From Bacteroidales bacterium UBA5515 (GTDB lineage: Bacteria > Bacteroidota > Bacteroidia > Bacteroidales > P3), in contig DIOL01000012.1 in assembly GCA_002423895.1 (NCBI GenBank), forward strand, positions 10,488 to 60,644: a DNA stretch of 50,157 bases, read 5' to 3'. This document shows, one piece after another, positions 49,774 through 50,157 of this stretch. Position 1 is the first letter of the stretch. The number at the start of each line of letters is the position of its first letter. A program made the position numbers and the translations under genes. The notes below the pieces were generated by a model. The model saw only the letters and a program-made list of their open reading frames with translations. It had not been told where the DNA came from and ran no database searches.

Positions 49774-49804
49774 CAAATGTAGAAATAAAATTGTAATATA
49801 CAAA
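49774..49804 (-). promoter_or_regulatory. Promoter of the secreted-protein operon
   Basis: On the minus strand TTTG (complement of 49801-49804), a 19-bp spacer and TACATTTG (complement of 49774-49781) form a good promoter 38 bp before ATG 49736. Confidence 0.6.
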
Positions 49805-50157
49805 TTATTTGATATAATTTTCGCTATTAGGAATTAATTGGCTCCAAAAAAAGTATTTATTTTATAAAAATCAGTATGTTTAATTTGGCTCGATTTAAAG
49901 TTTATTTAATCAAAGATAATTCATAAAATGCTATCAACATTCCATTTATTGAATAGATTACATATTAAACACATAAAAGCCTTAGTTAATATTATGGAGG
50001 TAAATTCGATTAGAAATAGAACGGAAATAACTTTTTCTTGTCAACCTGCTAAAGCAGTGGACAATAAATTTTAATAGAAAATCCTATTTAGGAATTTGGG
50101 TTAAACTTGTCTGTTTCACTTGTGGACTTCTAATTTTTACTTTTAGACTTCTTGTTT
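49805..50157. other. Gene-free stretch at the right edge
   Basis: No open frame of useful length, no recognisable RNA gene and no repeat of the kinds above. The sequence is A+T-rich. Nothing can be assigned. Confidence 0.5.

Overview
The window comes from a low-G+C member of the Bacteroidota, most likely an anaerobic or microaerophilic Bacteroidales. The evidence is: promoters of the TTTG-N19/20-TAnnTTTG type (the Bacteroidota -33/-7 signal) before genes of both the phage and the host, almost no Shine-Dalgarno sequences in the host part, type IX secretion (T9SS) C-terminal sorting domains, SusD-free surface lipoproteins with Cys lipoboxes, a flavodiiron protein with a small ferredoxin, and an SSB-like DUF3127 protein.

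Region 1 (1 to about 23.8 kb) is the right part of a siphovirus-like prophage. It is visibly richer in G and C than the rest and is coded almost wholly on the + strand. In order it holds: an iterated GTTACA repeat tract, a VRR-NUC nuclease and a SNF2-type helicase, terminase small and large subunits, a block of head-completion and tail proteins, a tape measure protein, a clear terminator, a new promoter, then a ClpP-like prohead protease with a scaffold-like tail, the major capsid protein, two uncharacterised structural proteins, the portal, a head-tail adaptor, tail-tip or fibre proteins with BACON-like and LamG-like folds, and a lysis cassette (M15 peptidase, candidate holin, candidate unimolecular spanin). 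Portal and capsid genes therefore lie downstream of the tape measure gene, which is an unusual order. A 45-codon membrane-peptide ORF with its own strong promoter lies on the opposite strand between the tail genes. After the late terminator comes an accessory pair: a Panacea-domain antitoxin and a candidate PemK/MazF-like toxin. The integrase and early genes are not in the window. The right phage end is probably in the gene-free stretch 23.53 to 23.82 kb, which has a perfect tandem 11-bp repeat and a strong hairpin terminator.

Region 2 (23.8 to 50.2 kb) is host chromosome: rhodanese, an orphan IS1595-type zinc-ribbon protein, a hybrid histidine kinase with a substrate-binding sensor and a degenerate receiver, two tandem paralogous lipoproteins, an HU-like protein with OsmC, a ferredoxin, a flavodiiron protein next to a cell-surface glycan group (GT39-like with TPR, GT2/DPM-like, O-antigen-ligase-like), an SSB-like protein, an S9 peptidase, an HD-domain phosphohydrolase, DprA, an M49-like peptidase with GpsA, and a three-gene operon of secreted proteins, two of them with T9SS signals.

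The most unusual non-coding signals are two dispersed copies, in opposite orientation, of a roughly 100-bp element. Each has three 16-bp palindromes (AAAGATGYRCATCTTT) spaced exactly 23 bp apart. A third intergenic cluster is built from another unit (GGTACGACC, three direct copies and one inverted, 21 to 22 bp apart). The phage BACON-like domains are also cut by gene boundaries twice at the same structural position. No tRNA, rRNA, CRISPR array or intact insertion sequence was recognised.
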